Positions 23,319-34,351 of a stretch of DNA of 64,000 nucleotides are shown here, piece after piece. Made by a program: the position numbers and the translations under genes. Under the pieces are notes generated by a model. The model saw only the letters and a program-made list of their open reading frames with translations, was not told the origin of the DNA and ran no database searches. The stretch comes from Phragmites australis (taxonomy: Eukaryota; Streptophyta; Magnoliopsida; Poales; Poaceae), in assembly GCF_958298935.1 (NCBI RefSeq), contig NC_084925.1:12459001-12523000 (forward strand), written 5' to 3'. Each line of letters begins with the position of its first letter. Positions within the stretch are counted from its first letter, which is position 1.

Positions 23319-23591
23319 ATGACATGGTATGTTGTCCATCGTGGCTGGCAAAGTGTAGTGTTCGCCAGTTGGGAGGAATGTCACGCACAAGTTAATGGAT
23401 TCAAAGGAGTATGTTACAAAGGATACAAGTCCAAATATGAAGCTGTTGCGGCATACAACGGTCACATCATCCAAGCCGAGCTAAAATTGGCTAACTCCGA
23501 AAATAAGAAGAAGTGTGATTTCACGTATAAAGATGTCATAATCATAGTTCTGGTTGTAATCATCATTATTTTGCTATGTAAGATGATGTGA
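23319..23591 (+). CDS. Viroplasmin/RNase H1-N-like domain protein with C-terminal hydrophobic anchor
   Basis: An intact 90-codon ORF. Residues 1-49 (MTWYVVHRGWQSVVFASWEECHAQ..., then FKGVCYKGYKSKYEAVAAY) match the RNase H1 N-terminal / caulimovirus viroplasmin fold (PF01693 type): an aromatic start, W-EEC, V-GFKG, YKGY/F and an Ala-rich end. In RNase H1 this small domain binds RNA-DNA hybrids or dsRNA. No RNase H catalytic domain follows. Residues about 50-68 are a charged linker (KLANSENKKKCDF), and 72-88 (DVIIIVLVVIIIILLCK) is a strongly hydrophobic segment like a tail anchor. It lies inside the CACTA between TNP2 and the TnpA/Ulp1 gene, on the same strand, and starts 42 bp after a solo LTR. 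It is the only CACTA ORF here without stops. It could be a captured host domain or a regular CACTA accessory protein; expression is unknown. Confidence 0.7.
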   Translation: MTWYVVHRGWQSVVFASWEECHAQVNGFKGVCYKGYKSKYEAVAAYNGHIIQAELKLANSENKKKCDFTYKDVIIIVLVVIIIILLCKMM

Positions 23592-24073
23592 CTTATAAGA
23601 TCAATGTGTCAATTGTCAGTACCGTTATGCATATTTTGCTACGTTAGACGTGACTTTTTTGTTAAATGTGGTTCTAACGTACTCAATTACAATATTATAT
23701 GTGTATGCATTCTATCTATCGACTCCTTCATGGTTATCTCACTCTTTTGACAACCTCTCTCCCTCCCTCGTCGGCTTTATCTCTATCTCCCTCTTTTTGC
23801 AGCTTTCTATATGTAGATTACTCAACCACTCATCGTCATCGTATGCAAAACTTCTAGGAAGGAATGTCACCACCAACCATCGATCCGGCCCAGTTACTAG
23901 AAGGGGATGTAGTGCCACAGTAAAACATTGAAGAAGGTAGCCCCAGCCACTACCTAAACCTAGAACAAACAGACGCATGTGGAGGCGATGAGATAATTCA
24001 TAAGTAGATGAATGCATCTGTTCTACATATTATCATATATGTTCCCAATAGTTTTTTTTTTACTTATACGTAG
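23592..24073. other. Spacer between the viroplasmin-like ORF and TnpA/Ulp1 gene
   Basis: AT-rich and CT-rich sequence with short overlapping ORFs on both strands and no motif. A T10 run (24052-24061) followed by TAG just before the ATG at 24074 may be a splice acceptor of an upstream intron of the TnpA gene. Confidence 0.4.
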
Positions 24074-27000
24074 ATGCTTGATGCTCCGGAGGGTCACAAC
24101 AATGAGCAATCCTAGGAGCGGAATCATGTCCGAGGTCCCTCGAAGATGCCTACGGGATGATTTGTGATCACGGAGGTCTCACCTACAGGGAAGCCAACTA
24201 CACCTGAGAGAGTTATGGGGCCATACAAGTCAGTCTGTGGGATTGCTGTTAAGGATTATGGACTAGCGAACGAGGTGATTTGCACATGGTTCCTGATTCG
24301 ATCAAGAACGACACCTTGTGGCCCATGATATTAGAGAAGTTCGACTTCCCTGAAGAGACAGATATGGAAGTAGTTAAGTGTAAGATGCTAATGATCATGG
24401 GCATTTCATTTAAGAACTGGAAGGGCACACTGAACAGAGCATATGTGCAGAAAGGTACAACGCCTGATTTCTGCAAGTGGCCGCAACTAGAAGATCATGG
24501 CAAGCCTTTGCGGACTAAAAGTCATTGGAAGAAGCATAGAGGTTGAGTACGGTGAACAAAGAGAACTCAAAGAAGAACCTCTACTGCCATAAAGTCGGTA
24601 GTCATTGGTACATGAGGAAAGAACGGCAGTGGCAACAATAGCTAGATCAACTATGAGAGAGAGGTGTCATGCCTGAGACGGAGGGCTGGAGCAATTGATC
24701 GACGCGCTTCCCTCTTGGGAGGGGTGCTTCTTACTCATTTGATTGAAGCTTATTCTTTACGACCTCCAAAGACCTGGAAGTGACGCAAACTCTTGCAAAA
24801 AAACTTAGAGAAGCCCATGAGCAGTCTGCACAAGGCTCTTTAAGGCCAGACAGGGATAGGGACGAGCTCACCTTGGCCCTGGGAAACAAGGAAGCGTTGG
24901 GGTGATGGGTTGGAAATATGGATTCCCAAGCGACATCGATAGTTACAAGAGTCGAAAGAGATCTCAAGCAGAGCGAGATACAGAATGAGAGGCAGAATAA
25001 GCTAGGATGCTGCAAATGCTTGAACAAGTGCTACAACATGAGAGGGAATATACAGACGAAAAGATAGCACAAGCGGTACAAAAAGCCCTCATGTGTGAAC
25101 GGGTCGCCATTGTGAGAGATTAGGAACGGCCTGCAGCGTCTCCTAATGTTGTGCGCTCCAGCCCAGTGCTCGTCGGAGTAGCTGTACGTCCATGGGAGTT
25201 TCGGGAGCTGACCCCATCACTTATCCCGTGGACCTCATCATAGCACGAACACCGTGTGAACTGTACATTGGTGCTAGGAACATTACCCTAAAGGTGGCTT
25301 CCGACGTGGCTTATCCCACGGCTCCCATGAACATTTGCATGGACGTATGTTACTGGAGGGCTACACCATGGTTGAAGTAGATGATGCACTTAACCAATAC
25401 TGTCATGTCGAGGTGGACTACCTCATAGAGGAGGGGCGGACACTATAGGAGAGAACGGGCATACATTCATCGCGTGGGAGAATGCCTACATACTGTTTCC
25501 ACCAAGGACAGCTACCAAGAATCTCTACTCTCCACTACGCCCCGGGCCGCCGTCGCCTCGAAGATCTTCCTCTCCTTAGCCATCTCCCAAAAGAAGTCCA
25601 CCTCCTCAGCCATCGCCTCGAAGAGGTCCATCGCTCAAGAAGCTAGCACCATCAACAAGACAGCCATCAGCTCGGAATACAAGATCAGGTATTGCAACAT
25701 CCAAGCAGACGATATCATCTAAGAAGTTGGTGGCATCTAAGAAGTTGGCAGAACCCAAGGATGTCTATTCACTCACTACTGAGAAAACCAAAAAGATTGT
25801 GGATGCCAGTGTCACGACTCATTTCCATCCTCCACCAGTTCCATCGAAGCCTATTGTGCCTGAAGATACCATGAAATTTTTCATGAATATGCCCAAATCT
25901 AAACAGATGGGAGAGGCTTCAAGTAAGCCGCCGAGTGACTACGAACGTATCAGTAAGAAACAGGCCAATAGCAAATCAGCTCTAATCGTTCAGGATGCTC
26001 CAAGCATTGAGGACTTCCTGGCTACTTCTGGACTATTAGCATGGCTTACTATTGGAGTGGATATTGCAAAATGTTACATGGCTGTTAGAGTTGACCAAAC
26101 CTTTGGTCAAACTAGATATAGAAAGAAACCTTACAACTCAAATGCGACGATTACATCAGTAGTACTTGGAGCAATCCAAGCAGGGTTTGCAGGCGTTCCC
26201 CATAAGATACACAGATGGATATTTCCTCAATGGGGATGGCTCCTTCTAGGTGTATTTCAAGGACTTATATGAATTGTACAAGGAAGATGCCCTCGATGTG
26301 GCTATAGTCAGAGTGTGGACTCTATAGGTGACTTATGAATATAAATCACGTTATATGATCTTGTACCTTGAAATTGCATGGTTAACTTCTCTATTTCATA
26401 GAATGGAGATCCATGCATGCAGACAACAATTTGATTGTATGGTAGGATTCATTGATTCCGGGCTTGTGAACCAGACGCTTGTAAGGGAGAGTTCAGACTT
26501 CACCGAGAACTACATATTGAAGTGTCTGCTTCCCCACCAATACAAGAAATTCATACTCTTACCCTACAGCTATGAGTAAGTGCTTGCGTGCCAGGATGTT
26601 CTACTTTTATGGTCAACTCGATTCTAGTATTAATTTGCTATGGTGACATAATATTCCTACAACTTTCATTAGATCCTCCTTGTCATCTACCTAGACTTGA
26701 GCAAGATCATTGTCTTGGACTCACAAAAGAGAGCTTAGACGACTTAACAAAACCTCATCGACATGCTAAACAGGTAAACTCAATAATTTCATCATCTTGA
26801 CGATTGCATCTAAGTTTAATTGGTATTGATAGTCACGTCCAGGGCATACACAAGATACCATAAAAAGAGTCTTATTCATTTTCCATTCAGGAAGGAGTAT
26901 AATGTAAAAACCAACTTTTCGGTACGCACAAAAATTTCATGTCTTGCATTTCCTTCTGAATAAAAAGGTTCAATTCGTTCTACTGACAAATCATTTCCTC

Positions 27001-27727
27001 TTGAAGTGTAAGGCAGCCACCCGACAAGAATCTATGTGTGTTTTATGTTCTAACTTTCATGCACTGATTCAGTTCGGAGGAAGACGCTGTCAGGTTCAAT
27101 GATCTTGAGGTATGAAATAACATATCGATGCCTTCTTTTAAATTTCTACACGTGTTCAGGGACTAATTCCTTCAATTCTTCAAACGCATCGCTCCAAATT
27201 ATAAACAAAGAGTTACAACATGTAGAAATAAATGCCCTTCAAGAACAGATCGTCGGGTTCTCCATGGAACATGTTATCAACCCAAATGGCGAGTTTCATG
27301 AACCGATCATGTCGTCGACCAGTGAAAAACTTTCAGATTACACCGTAGCTTCTAGTACAAAGTATGCAACAAGGAGGAAGTCTACCAGAGGGCTACATAG
27401 CTTATATATTGCCAAATGACATCATTTTAATGAAGGACATTAATTACTATGTATTAATGAAGGTGTATTTGGAGTTGGTACCGTCGGATGACTCTTCGAC
27501 AGAATGGCCTTCCAACATGATGCGAAGAAGGAGCAAGAAGCAGTGACCCGTCAGTGTGCCCAAGAGGAGGAGGATGAGAGGCTGGCCCATCAGTTGTGCG
27601 CTATGGAGGAGCAAGAAGCAGCGTCCCGTAAGCGTGCCTAGGAGGAGGAGGATGAGACGGTGGCCCGTCACTGCGCTACGGAGGAGATCGAATTCTCAAA
27701 CCGTACTAGCGTTCAGGAGTCAGACTT

Positions 27728-30706
27728 TGTGAGGACCCGACCAAACAATATTCGAACTAATCATCAGGCAGATCATTGACATAATCACAACCACGACGAT
27801 TAATCAAAATACCGCTTCGGTAGTCCCGGCACGTGTTTTGTGCCCAAGGATCCGAACACATGCCTTCCAACATATTCATCACAACATAGTTTAATAAAGA
27901 GCAGGTAATTAAACATTTATATTACAAGTCTTTAAACATGCAGTTGTTTCCATAGTTTACAACAAAAAGGAAACAACAACTACGCAGCGGAAGATAAACC
28001 TATACAACAAAAGCCGACGGCGCCATATGCCCTTAGGCACCATCCCAAAAGTACCGAGTTCGGAGTAGAGTGTGCTACTCCTGTCCGCCACCCTGATCGG
28101 CAGGCACAAAGTAGCCGAACACCGCATCCTCCTCACCGACTTGTGAACCTGCAACAACTTAAGGGCAGCACCCTGCGTATGAAGGTACTCACAAGTCTTA
28201 CACAGTATGGGTATATATATTCCCGACTCCAAGGATCATGCATTAAGCTGGTAGCAAGAATTAAACATGGTTAAGTTAATTAAGCGGTAACCATCCTAGA
28301 CATAGGTGTGAGCAACTAACTTAACCAACTTATATGAAACTACCCTGCCATAACCAACAACTTAGCATATATAAATGTAACAACAAGTATATCAATGTGA
28401 ACAAGTGCCAACTCGAACCACCAACCACCATACCTAGACCATAATCACATGACCAACCATCAACCTCATGCCATCATCCAAAAACCACAACGAGAACTCT
28501 ACAACCGGGTGCAGATAAGCGATAGACATGCTCATAATTCAGAGCGCAGTAGTTCGAACTGTTTATATACACTGCAGGGGATACTCCTGGACTCACACGA
28601 CACGAGGACCAAACGGCTTGTACCACCCGCTAAAGTGTACACAAGGGGGTACTCGTGACAACCTTTCCCAACCAGCCCCAACCGTGTGGGGGCATGCATC
28701 GCTCGGTGCGACGATACTAGAACTACTCCCAGAGCAAACTAGTACCGCTTACAAGCCCGCCCTCTCACACCATCGATGTTCACGCCCACAAAGCCACATC
28801 TGCGAAGGTATTCGGCTCGCCTTACCATTAGATCGGCATGTGGTGAGTAAGGTAAGTGCTAAAGCCGACTAACCCGACGATCGGCCTTACACGATGCAAG
28901 CGGTCTATGGTGCTCAGATTTCCTCTCCCGACCTGCCCCCTGGACTTTCCACCGAGGCAGACGACACCCCTAACACTGCCCACATCTCGTCTCATACTCA
29001 CCTCACACCAACCATACCATCACCAACAACATGTAATTGTAAACAGTAGTAGATCCTATCCTCGCGAACAACGGAGAACGCCATCGTTCAACTTCTACAG
29101 AAATACCTAAGCATAGCGAAGACCTTTACACATCGACATCACCTCTAGGCTTCAAGGAACATACATGAACTCATGACCAAGGTAGAAGAATGCAATGGCG
29201 ACACATGCATACATACATAAGCATAGATAACACTTTAGAGTTTCAAGTTAACACGGTGCAATATGATAGATGCTTGCCTTGCTACCCTGGATCAGAAAGA
29301 TACAGTGCGACGGGATCGCCTTCGGCCTCTGGAATCAACTGATCGGCGGTCACTATAAGACATACACACGTGCAATGCCATGAGTATGAATAAAGTGCAA
29401 CAATGCATGCCTCAATATGCACAAGATGAAATGCCATAAAAGTATGCTTTACAATGCATGAAAACATTTTTTAGCTATAACAAGTCATAAGAAAACTAGC
29501 AAAATTGTATTCACCCACTTTGGACTTGTGAAGAACTATCGGTGAATTAATGAAGCTTTAACCTAATTAATTAATCTCAGAAATTTAATTCAACATTTAA
29601 TAGCTAGGGATATTTTTAATAGATAGACTAGTTTATTGTGAAACCAACAATATTGGTTTCATAATTTTTGGAGTTACAAAGAATTTATTACGAATTTTAC
29701 AAGTTTCAGCCAACAGAAAACTGTGCCGAAACAGCTGACAGCGGTCAGACCGCAGGCATATGGGCAGTCAGACCGCAAGAGTCGCGGTCAGACCGCCAGA
29801 AACGCAGTCAGACCGCCCGCGTACAGAGAGTTTTGGACCCTAACAGTCTGACCGGCCTGAGCTGGCGGTCAGACCGCTGTATACAGCCGGGGAAACTTGG
29901 TGAGCTCGCCGGCGATGATTCCGACGACCTTTGGGGTGGAGATTTGGACCTAGAGCATCACCTTGACCTCCTCTACCGCATAGGATCACACGCATACGCC
30001 GAAATCGACCAAAACTCGACTATTGCTATAGAAACATCAAGAACTCAAAAAGTGATCCAAAACCCAAATCGACCATCCAAATGCAAGTTCATGCCATGGG
30101 AAGCCTATGAGACTCACCAATGATGCTTTTTCCCTACTTTGCAACCTTCGGGAAGAAGCGAAACGCTCTGGACGAAGAAGAACTCTGATGCTCCAAGTGT
30201 TTCAATCTAGAACACCTAAAACGATCAAAACCGGCTCGAATCTTTTGGGAAAATGAAAACAAATTGGACGGATGAGTAGCTCTCAAGCGTGTGGTCGCGT
30301 GGGTACCACACACGCACCTCGTCTTCGCTTGTAGTGGCGGGAACCAAGGGAAAAAGGGAGAGCTAGAGAGAAAGATGGGAGAGAGAGGAGCACATCGGGA
30401 GTGAGGGAGGAGAGAGAGAGAGAGAGAGGGTGGTCTGCCCCCTTTTGAGTGAGAGAGAGATATTTCCCTCATGTGGGCCCCACAAGTTAGATAATAGTCC
30501 GATTTTGCTTCTAATTCAATTCTCTCTCCAATTTTCTTTTCTCCCACCTCATTAATCCAAATCGAGGTACGGTAGAGCTCCAAAAACTCCAAAAATTTTA
30601 TGTCGTGATTTAAATCCTTAGGAGATCCTAATCACGAATTCGCAATGCAAATTTCAATCTAGTAATTGCAATACTAAACATGCAATTATGGATTCGGGGC
30701 GTGACA
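27728..30706. mobile_element. Solo LTR (probably Ty3/gypsy), 2979 bp, nested in the CACTA gene
   Basis: It starts TGTGAGGACCCGACC and ends GGGCGTGACA, with perfect TSDs GACTT (27723-27727 and 30707-30711). Removing it restores a continuous reading frame (...TSVQESDF-DVFDTPASLE). It shares long blocks with 36571-40532, for example 'gtagtcccggcacgtgtttt'. A run of six GCGGTCAGACCGC-type units is at 29741-29876, and a (GA)n tract lies near 30413. Transcription is probably on the minus strand (reverse start TGTCACGCCCCGAATCC), but this is inferred. Confidence 0.8.
29741..29876. repeat. GCGGTCAGACCGC dyad array
   Basis: Near-palindromic 13-mers occur at about 29741, 29764, 29783, 29804, 29843 and 29864 (variants GCAGTCAGACCGC and CAGTCTGACCGG). 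Spacing is 19-39 bp. The related LTR at 36571-40532 lacks this array. Confidence 0.8.
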
Positions 30707-31329
30707 GACTTTGATGTCTTTGACACACCAGCGAGCCTGGAGCTTAGGCGACGCTGCGGTCGATCAGGCACGGCCGGGTCCTCTGCTCCACCACCATCAC
30801 CCCCAACCGCATCTCCTCACGTACACAAGCCATCATTCGTGCAGAGACGCTGTACTCATAGCGGGAGAGGTAGAGGGATACTGGACTGGCTCAACCCGAC
30901 CGACTTTTCGGGAGGTGACCTGTGAGAACTATTATGTATATATGTGTGACATGAATTACTATGTATTAATGAATGTGCCTTTATTATTGATTTACATTAC
31001 ATATGTCTCACTATATGCATGTATTGAGTAGGAGAGAGACGGAGCGATCGAGGGGAGAGAGGGAGGATAGAGAGTGAGGACAGGGCCGGAGTAGAAGGGG
31101 GAGGCACAACACTGCCGGCTGAAAGCTAAAACCACCAGCCGGCAATGATACCCAGGAAATCACTGCCGACGAAATCTTTCAGCCGGCAGTGATAACCGCT
31201 TTCACTACCGGTTCATCGAGCCGATAGTGATAGTCCCTGACTATCACTGCCCATTACCCACTATCAGCTCAAAAACTGACAATGAATGGGGTTTTGGAGC
31301 TGGCAGTGATGTACTGTTCTGTAGTAGTG

Positions 31330-33065
31330 GGATTCTCGAGAAGAGAGGAGCCATTGGTTGCAAGCAACATGTTCATATCTAGATGCATGTCTAATAAGAG
31401 ATGTAACAACTCTATGAAGCTCTTATCAGATCAACCATTGCTTGCATTCAATTGTAGTAGTGAAAGCATAATATGCAACTTTGTGTGTTCCTTCTTGTAC
31501 CCTGAGAACAATGATGTTTAAGAGTCACACATCATACGATAGAACTTTTGCTACTGTATTTAACTGTTGTAGTCTCCCTCTCCATCTCACAACATCTTAT
31601 ATAGATAATCTTCATCATTGTTGAGCAACATATCATTGTCTTCATCTTTTTTTGACAATATATGTTTTTCCCTTCCTGTATAATCTCATCTTCACCATGC
31701 TCGGTCCATTAGGTATAGTCAGGCGTAAAACCACCTCGAATGAAGTATGAATAGATATGTTCTATGGTAGAAAACTATTTCTCGTTCTTTCAATCAATAC
31801 ATGGACAATGTATATAGTCAATATGCTTATTTGAGTTGTACTCCTAGGCCACTCTTAGAAAATATTCACATCATTGATGAACTCTAGGGAGTGATGGTTT
31901 GCATCGTACATCAATCTTTTTCCATCTACAATTGCTTTAACAAAATAAATTTCAGTAAATCAATAAATGATCACATAATGTTTTATTCATTATTTAAATC
32001 CATTAAAATAATAAACATCAAATAAGAACAATCACAAAATGAGGTAATTGCACTTAAAAATATCAATGTAACTAATCTATCTTAATTTCATATGAACAGT
32101 CACAATTAAAAAACTAATTTTAATAAATAATACTTCATCACACAAAAATTTATTAATTATCCTAAATTCATTAAATTGATTAACAATAATTAATTATGTA
32201 ATGCTACTTAATTATAATTAAATATGCCCATACCTATATAATGTAAATTCATATAAATGGTCTAGGTAACTATCTATCTAGATAGCTATTAACCCTACTA
32301 TAGTATTAACTATATGAACAATCTCAATAAAAAAATCCCCCTTATGAGTTCATCGATCATAAACTACAACTGAACTAGATCCAAACCTTAAATTGGAGCT
32401 AGATCTTGATCTAAGCAATCTCCATACATCTATAATGAGGTAATTGCAATATATTTACTAAATTAGGGCTCAATTGGAGCTCTAACTCCTTAAATATTTA
32501 TCGTCATGGAACAATCACCTACTTTCAAAATTTAGAACAATCTAACAACTAAAGCTAACTACAAAATAAAAGGTAGATCAAGTTAATAACCTTGGAGAAC
32601 CTAGGGCATGTGGATTCCTCTAAATTGAAGCCTCTAAGCACCAAGTGGCCACAAATGACCGGTGGCGAGAAAAATAGAGTTCATCTATTTTGCTCAGGCT
32701 TGGGATAGGGGCGATCATGTCTAATATATACTTTACAATTATCACTACTGTTGGTAACATAAACTGGCACAATAAGGTATTATCGCTATTCGTTTTTGTT
32801 ACCAAGCGGCAAAAATATATCGCTACCAGTTGGTAACATAAAATCACTGCCGGTTTGCAACACGAATCGACGGTGATCGATAAGTGGTATCTCTATCGGT
32901 TTATGTGATCTCAATCATTTTTGGCTGTTTGAGGTTATGAACCGATAGCGATAGTCGGTCGCCTATTAGGGTTTCTATGGTAGTGCTAGCACCAATGGTC
33001 CATGTGTTGAACCAACAATTATAGTATCATTGTCGGTTTATATATGGAACCGACACTAATAAGTA
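31330..33065 (-). mobile_element. Old CACTA element, right fragment (5' part, minus orientation)
   Basis: Minus-strand sequence at 31333-31510 aligns with TNP2 DNA at 16700-16860 (YKKEHTKLHIMLSLLQLNASNG). At about 31640-31945 it gives the TNP2 N terminus (RLMYDANHHSLEF), with stops. Subterminal repeats lie at 32735-33065. A TIR-like end, reverse complement CACTACCATAGAAACCC, sits at 32969-32985, but similar subrepeats continue to about 33065, so the outer border is unsure. With 13819-15115 it forms one element split by the 16-kb CACTA. Confidence 0.7.
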
Positions 33066-33819
33066 TTATGGAAACGATAGACGCCTATTGGCAAGATAAA
33101 TTTGGGAGATAAATTTGGCTTCCTTTATCGCAACGAATTCAAGTTTGATCTATGACATTTACATAGATATATAACATGGCTTCTCCTATCTCTGGTAATT
33201 TTTACAAAGAAAATTCTTTTTTGTCTCAAACATGTAGGAGAATCGAGAATCTTTGCATTAATAGAAAAGAAAGACAAGTACATGGTTTTGGTTTAAAATT
33301 ACATTTGTGTCATAAAAACAAAGATAGAATTATGTTTAAAAGAAACTTCGCCCAACTTTAATGTATTTGCAATTGTTAGTTTATATTTCACTAGATACCA
33401 CTCATACAAGAGATTAGTTGGCATGATTGCGAGCAATAGAAACAAATATCTTATAACAATGGACAAGTGGAGACATGATTTAGTTTCAATCGTACACTTA
33501 CATCGTGTATAAATTCTAAATCAGGGTTGTTTCGAACAAAGGAACTGTTGAAAAAAGAAAACATTCTTGTTTTAAACACAAATAGGGCTCTATAGACTTT
33601 TGCCTCTATTATTACCGCGCTAAATTTAACAGGTTGACATGTACATTCCTTGCATTGGTAGCTCTGCCAGTCGGTCAGCCTAAACTTTAGCCTTCTACAA
33701 TTGTTTATCTTGGCTTTTGTGCTTTCTTGAGAGCTCTTTTCCTGCTTGAGAGCTTTCATCCGACATAGTCTATATAGTTGCGCATCATGTACTCTACACC
33801 TTATTAAGGTCCAATACCA
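33066..33819. other. Stretch without a recognised gene
   Basis: AT-rich sequence. Short ORFs on both strands (for instance 33176-33361 plus and part of 33451-33930 minus) show no known motif. It may be the old CACTA flank or decayed retrotransposon sequence. Confidence 0.4.
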
Positions 33820-34351
33820 CTTATTTAGCTCGCTATATTCATAAGCCAGTGCCTCTAGCCTAAGTTTTAATAGGTCTGCTATACGCACAGGCGCAACCAA
33901 GATCACAATTAAGGTCTTAGGTGAATTCAACCTAAAAGACTAACCTGATAGATAAGAGTTCATCTACCTTTTATGTCATGCTTCTCCATCATTCATTTTT
34001 GATGTGGGACTAAATCCAACAATCTCCACCATCACACATCGGGTACCAACAATCTCTCCCGTCATACACAATCTGTGTGACCCTAGAGACGTTTTGGACT
34101 CATTCACAATCGTGCGACCCTGTAGATATTTCAAATTTACCGACCTTAAGCTCTGATACCACTTATTTGGGTGCACAACAGCCTGGCCCAGCTCGCTATA
34201 CCTACGAGCCAGCACCTCTAGCCCAACTGGAGCTATGACCAAGGTCCTGAACCAACTCAACCCAAAAGACTAGTATTATAGGTGAGAGACCCTCTACCTT
34301 TTATGTCATGCTCCTTCATCATCAATTTCCGATATGGGACTAAATCCAACA
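33820..34351 (-). mobile_element. TRIM-like short LTR pair
   Basis: Two direct copies of a 150-200 bp unit (about 33820-34014 and 34155-34351). On the minus strand each starts TGTTGGATTTAGTCCCACAT, passes through 'catgacataaaaggtagag', and ends near 'aaataagtggtat'. Next to the right copy is a Met-tRNA primer-site complement (plus strand GCTCTGATACCAC at 34151-34163). The internal part is about 140 bp and non-coding. The second copy is diverged, and its inner border runs into the primer-site-like sequence, so exact LTR limits are uncertain. Confidence 0.55.

Larger units (their letters stand above)
24074..30925 (+). pseudogene. CACTA second gene: TnpA/Ptta-En-Spm-like plus Ulp1-like peptidase region (degenerate)
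   Basis: Segments in several frames on the plus strand. At 24280-24545 there is LWPMILEKFDFPEETDMEVV and a KSHWKKH motif, like the Ptta/En/Spm transposase-associated protein. At 25690-26270 a linker region contains PSDYERISKKQANS. At 26328-27110 the sequence resembles a Ulp1-type cysteine peptidase: FIDSGLVNQTLV, FILLPYSYE, the catalytic-His region YNFH with the following Trp codon changed to TAG, then IIVLDS, and NLCVFYVLTF around the expected catalytic Cys. GFSMEHVINPNGEFHEP (near 27250-27310) is the usual C-terminal phrase. The Glu/Arg-rich tail (27500-27720) is interrupted by the 3-kb solo LTR and resumes at 30712 (DVFDTPASLE) to TGA at 30923-30925. Many stops make it non-functional. Ulp1-like domains are known in plant CACTA and MULE elements. 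Confidence 0.7.
15116..31329 (+). mobile_element. CACTA (En/Spm) element, 16.2 kb with nested LTRs
   Basis: The left terminus CACTACTATAGAACTGGGC (15116) matches the right terminus, reverse complement CACTACTACAGAACAGTAC, ending at 31329. The 3-bp target duplication GGA is perfect (15113-15115 and 31330-31332). Subterminal arrays of CACTGCCGGTTC / GAACCGGCAGTG type occupy 15140-15380 and 31105-31320. In order it carries TNP2 (16055-19496), the viroplasmin-like ORF (23319-23591) and the TnpA/Ulp1 gene (24074-30925). Without the two solo LTRs it is about 11.5 kb. The TNP genes have stops, so the copy is inactive. Confidence 0.9.

Noticed and set aside
33820..34351. Cassandra-type TRIM with 5S rRNA promoter
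   Set aside because: No 5S internal-control-region sequence is present in the repeats.
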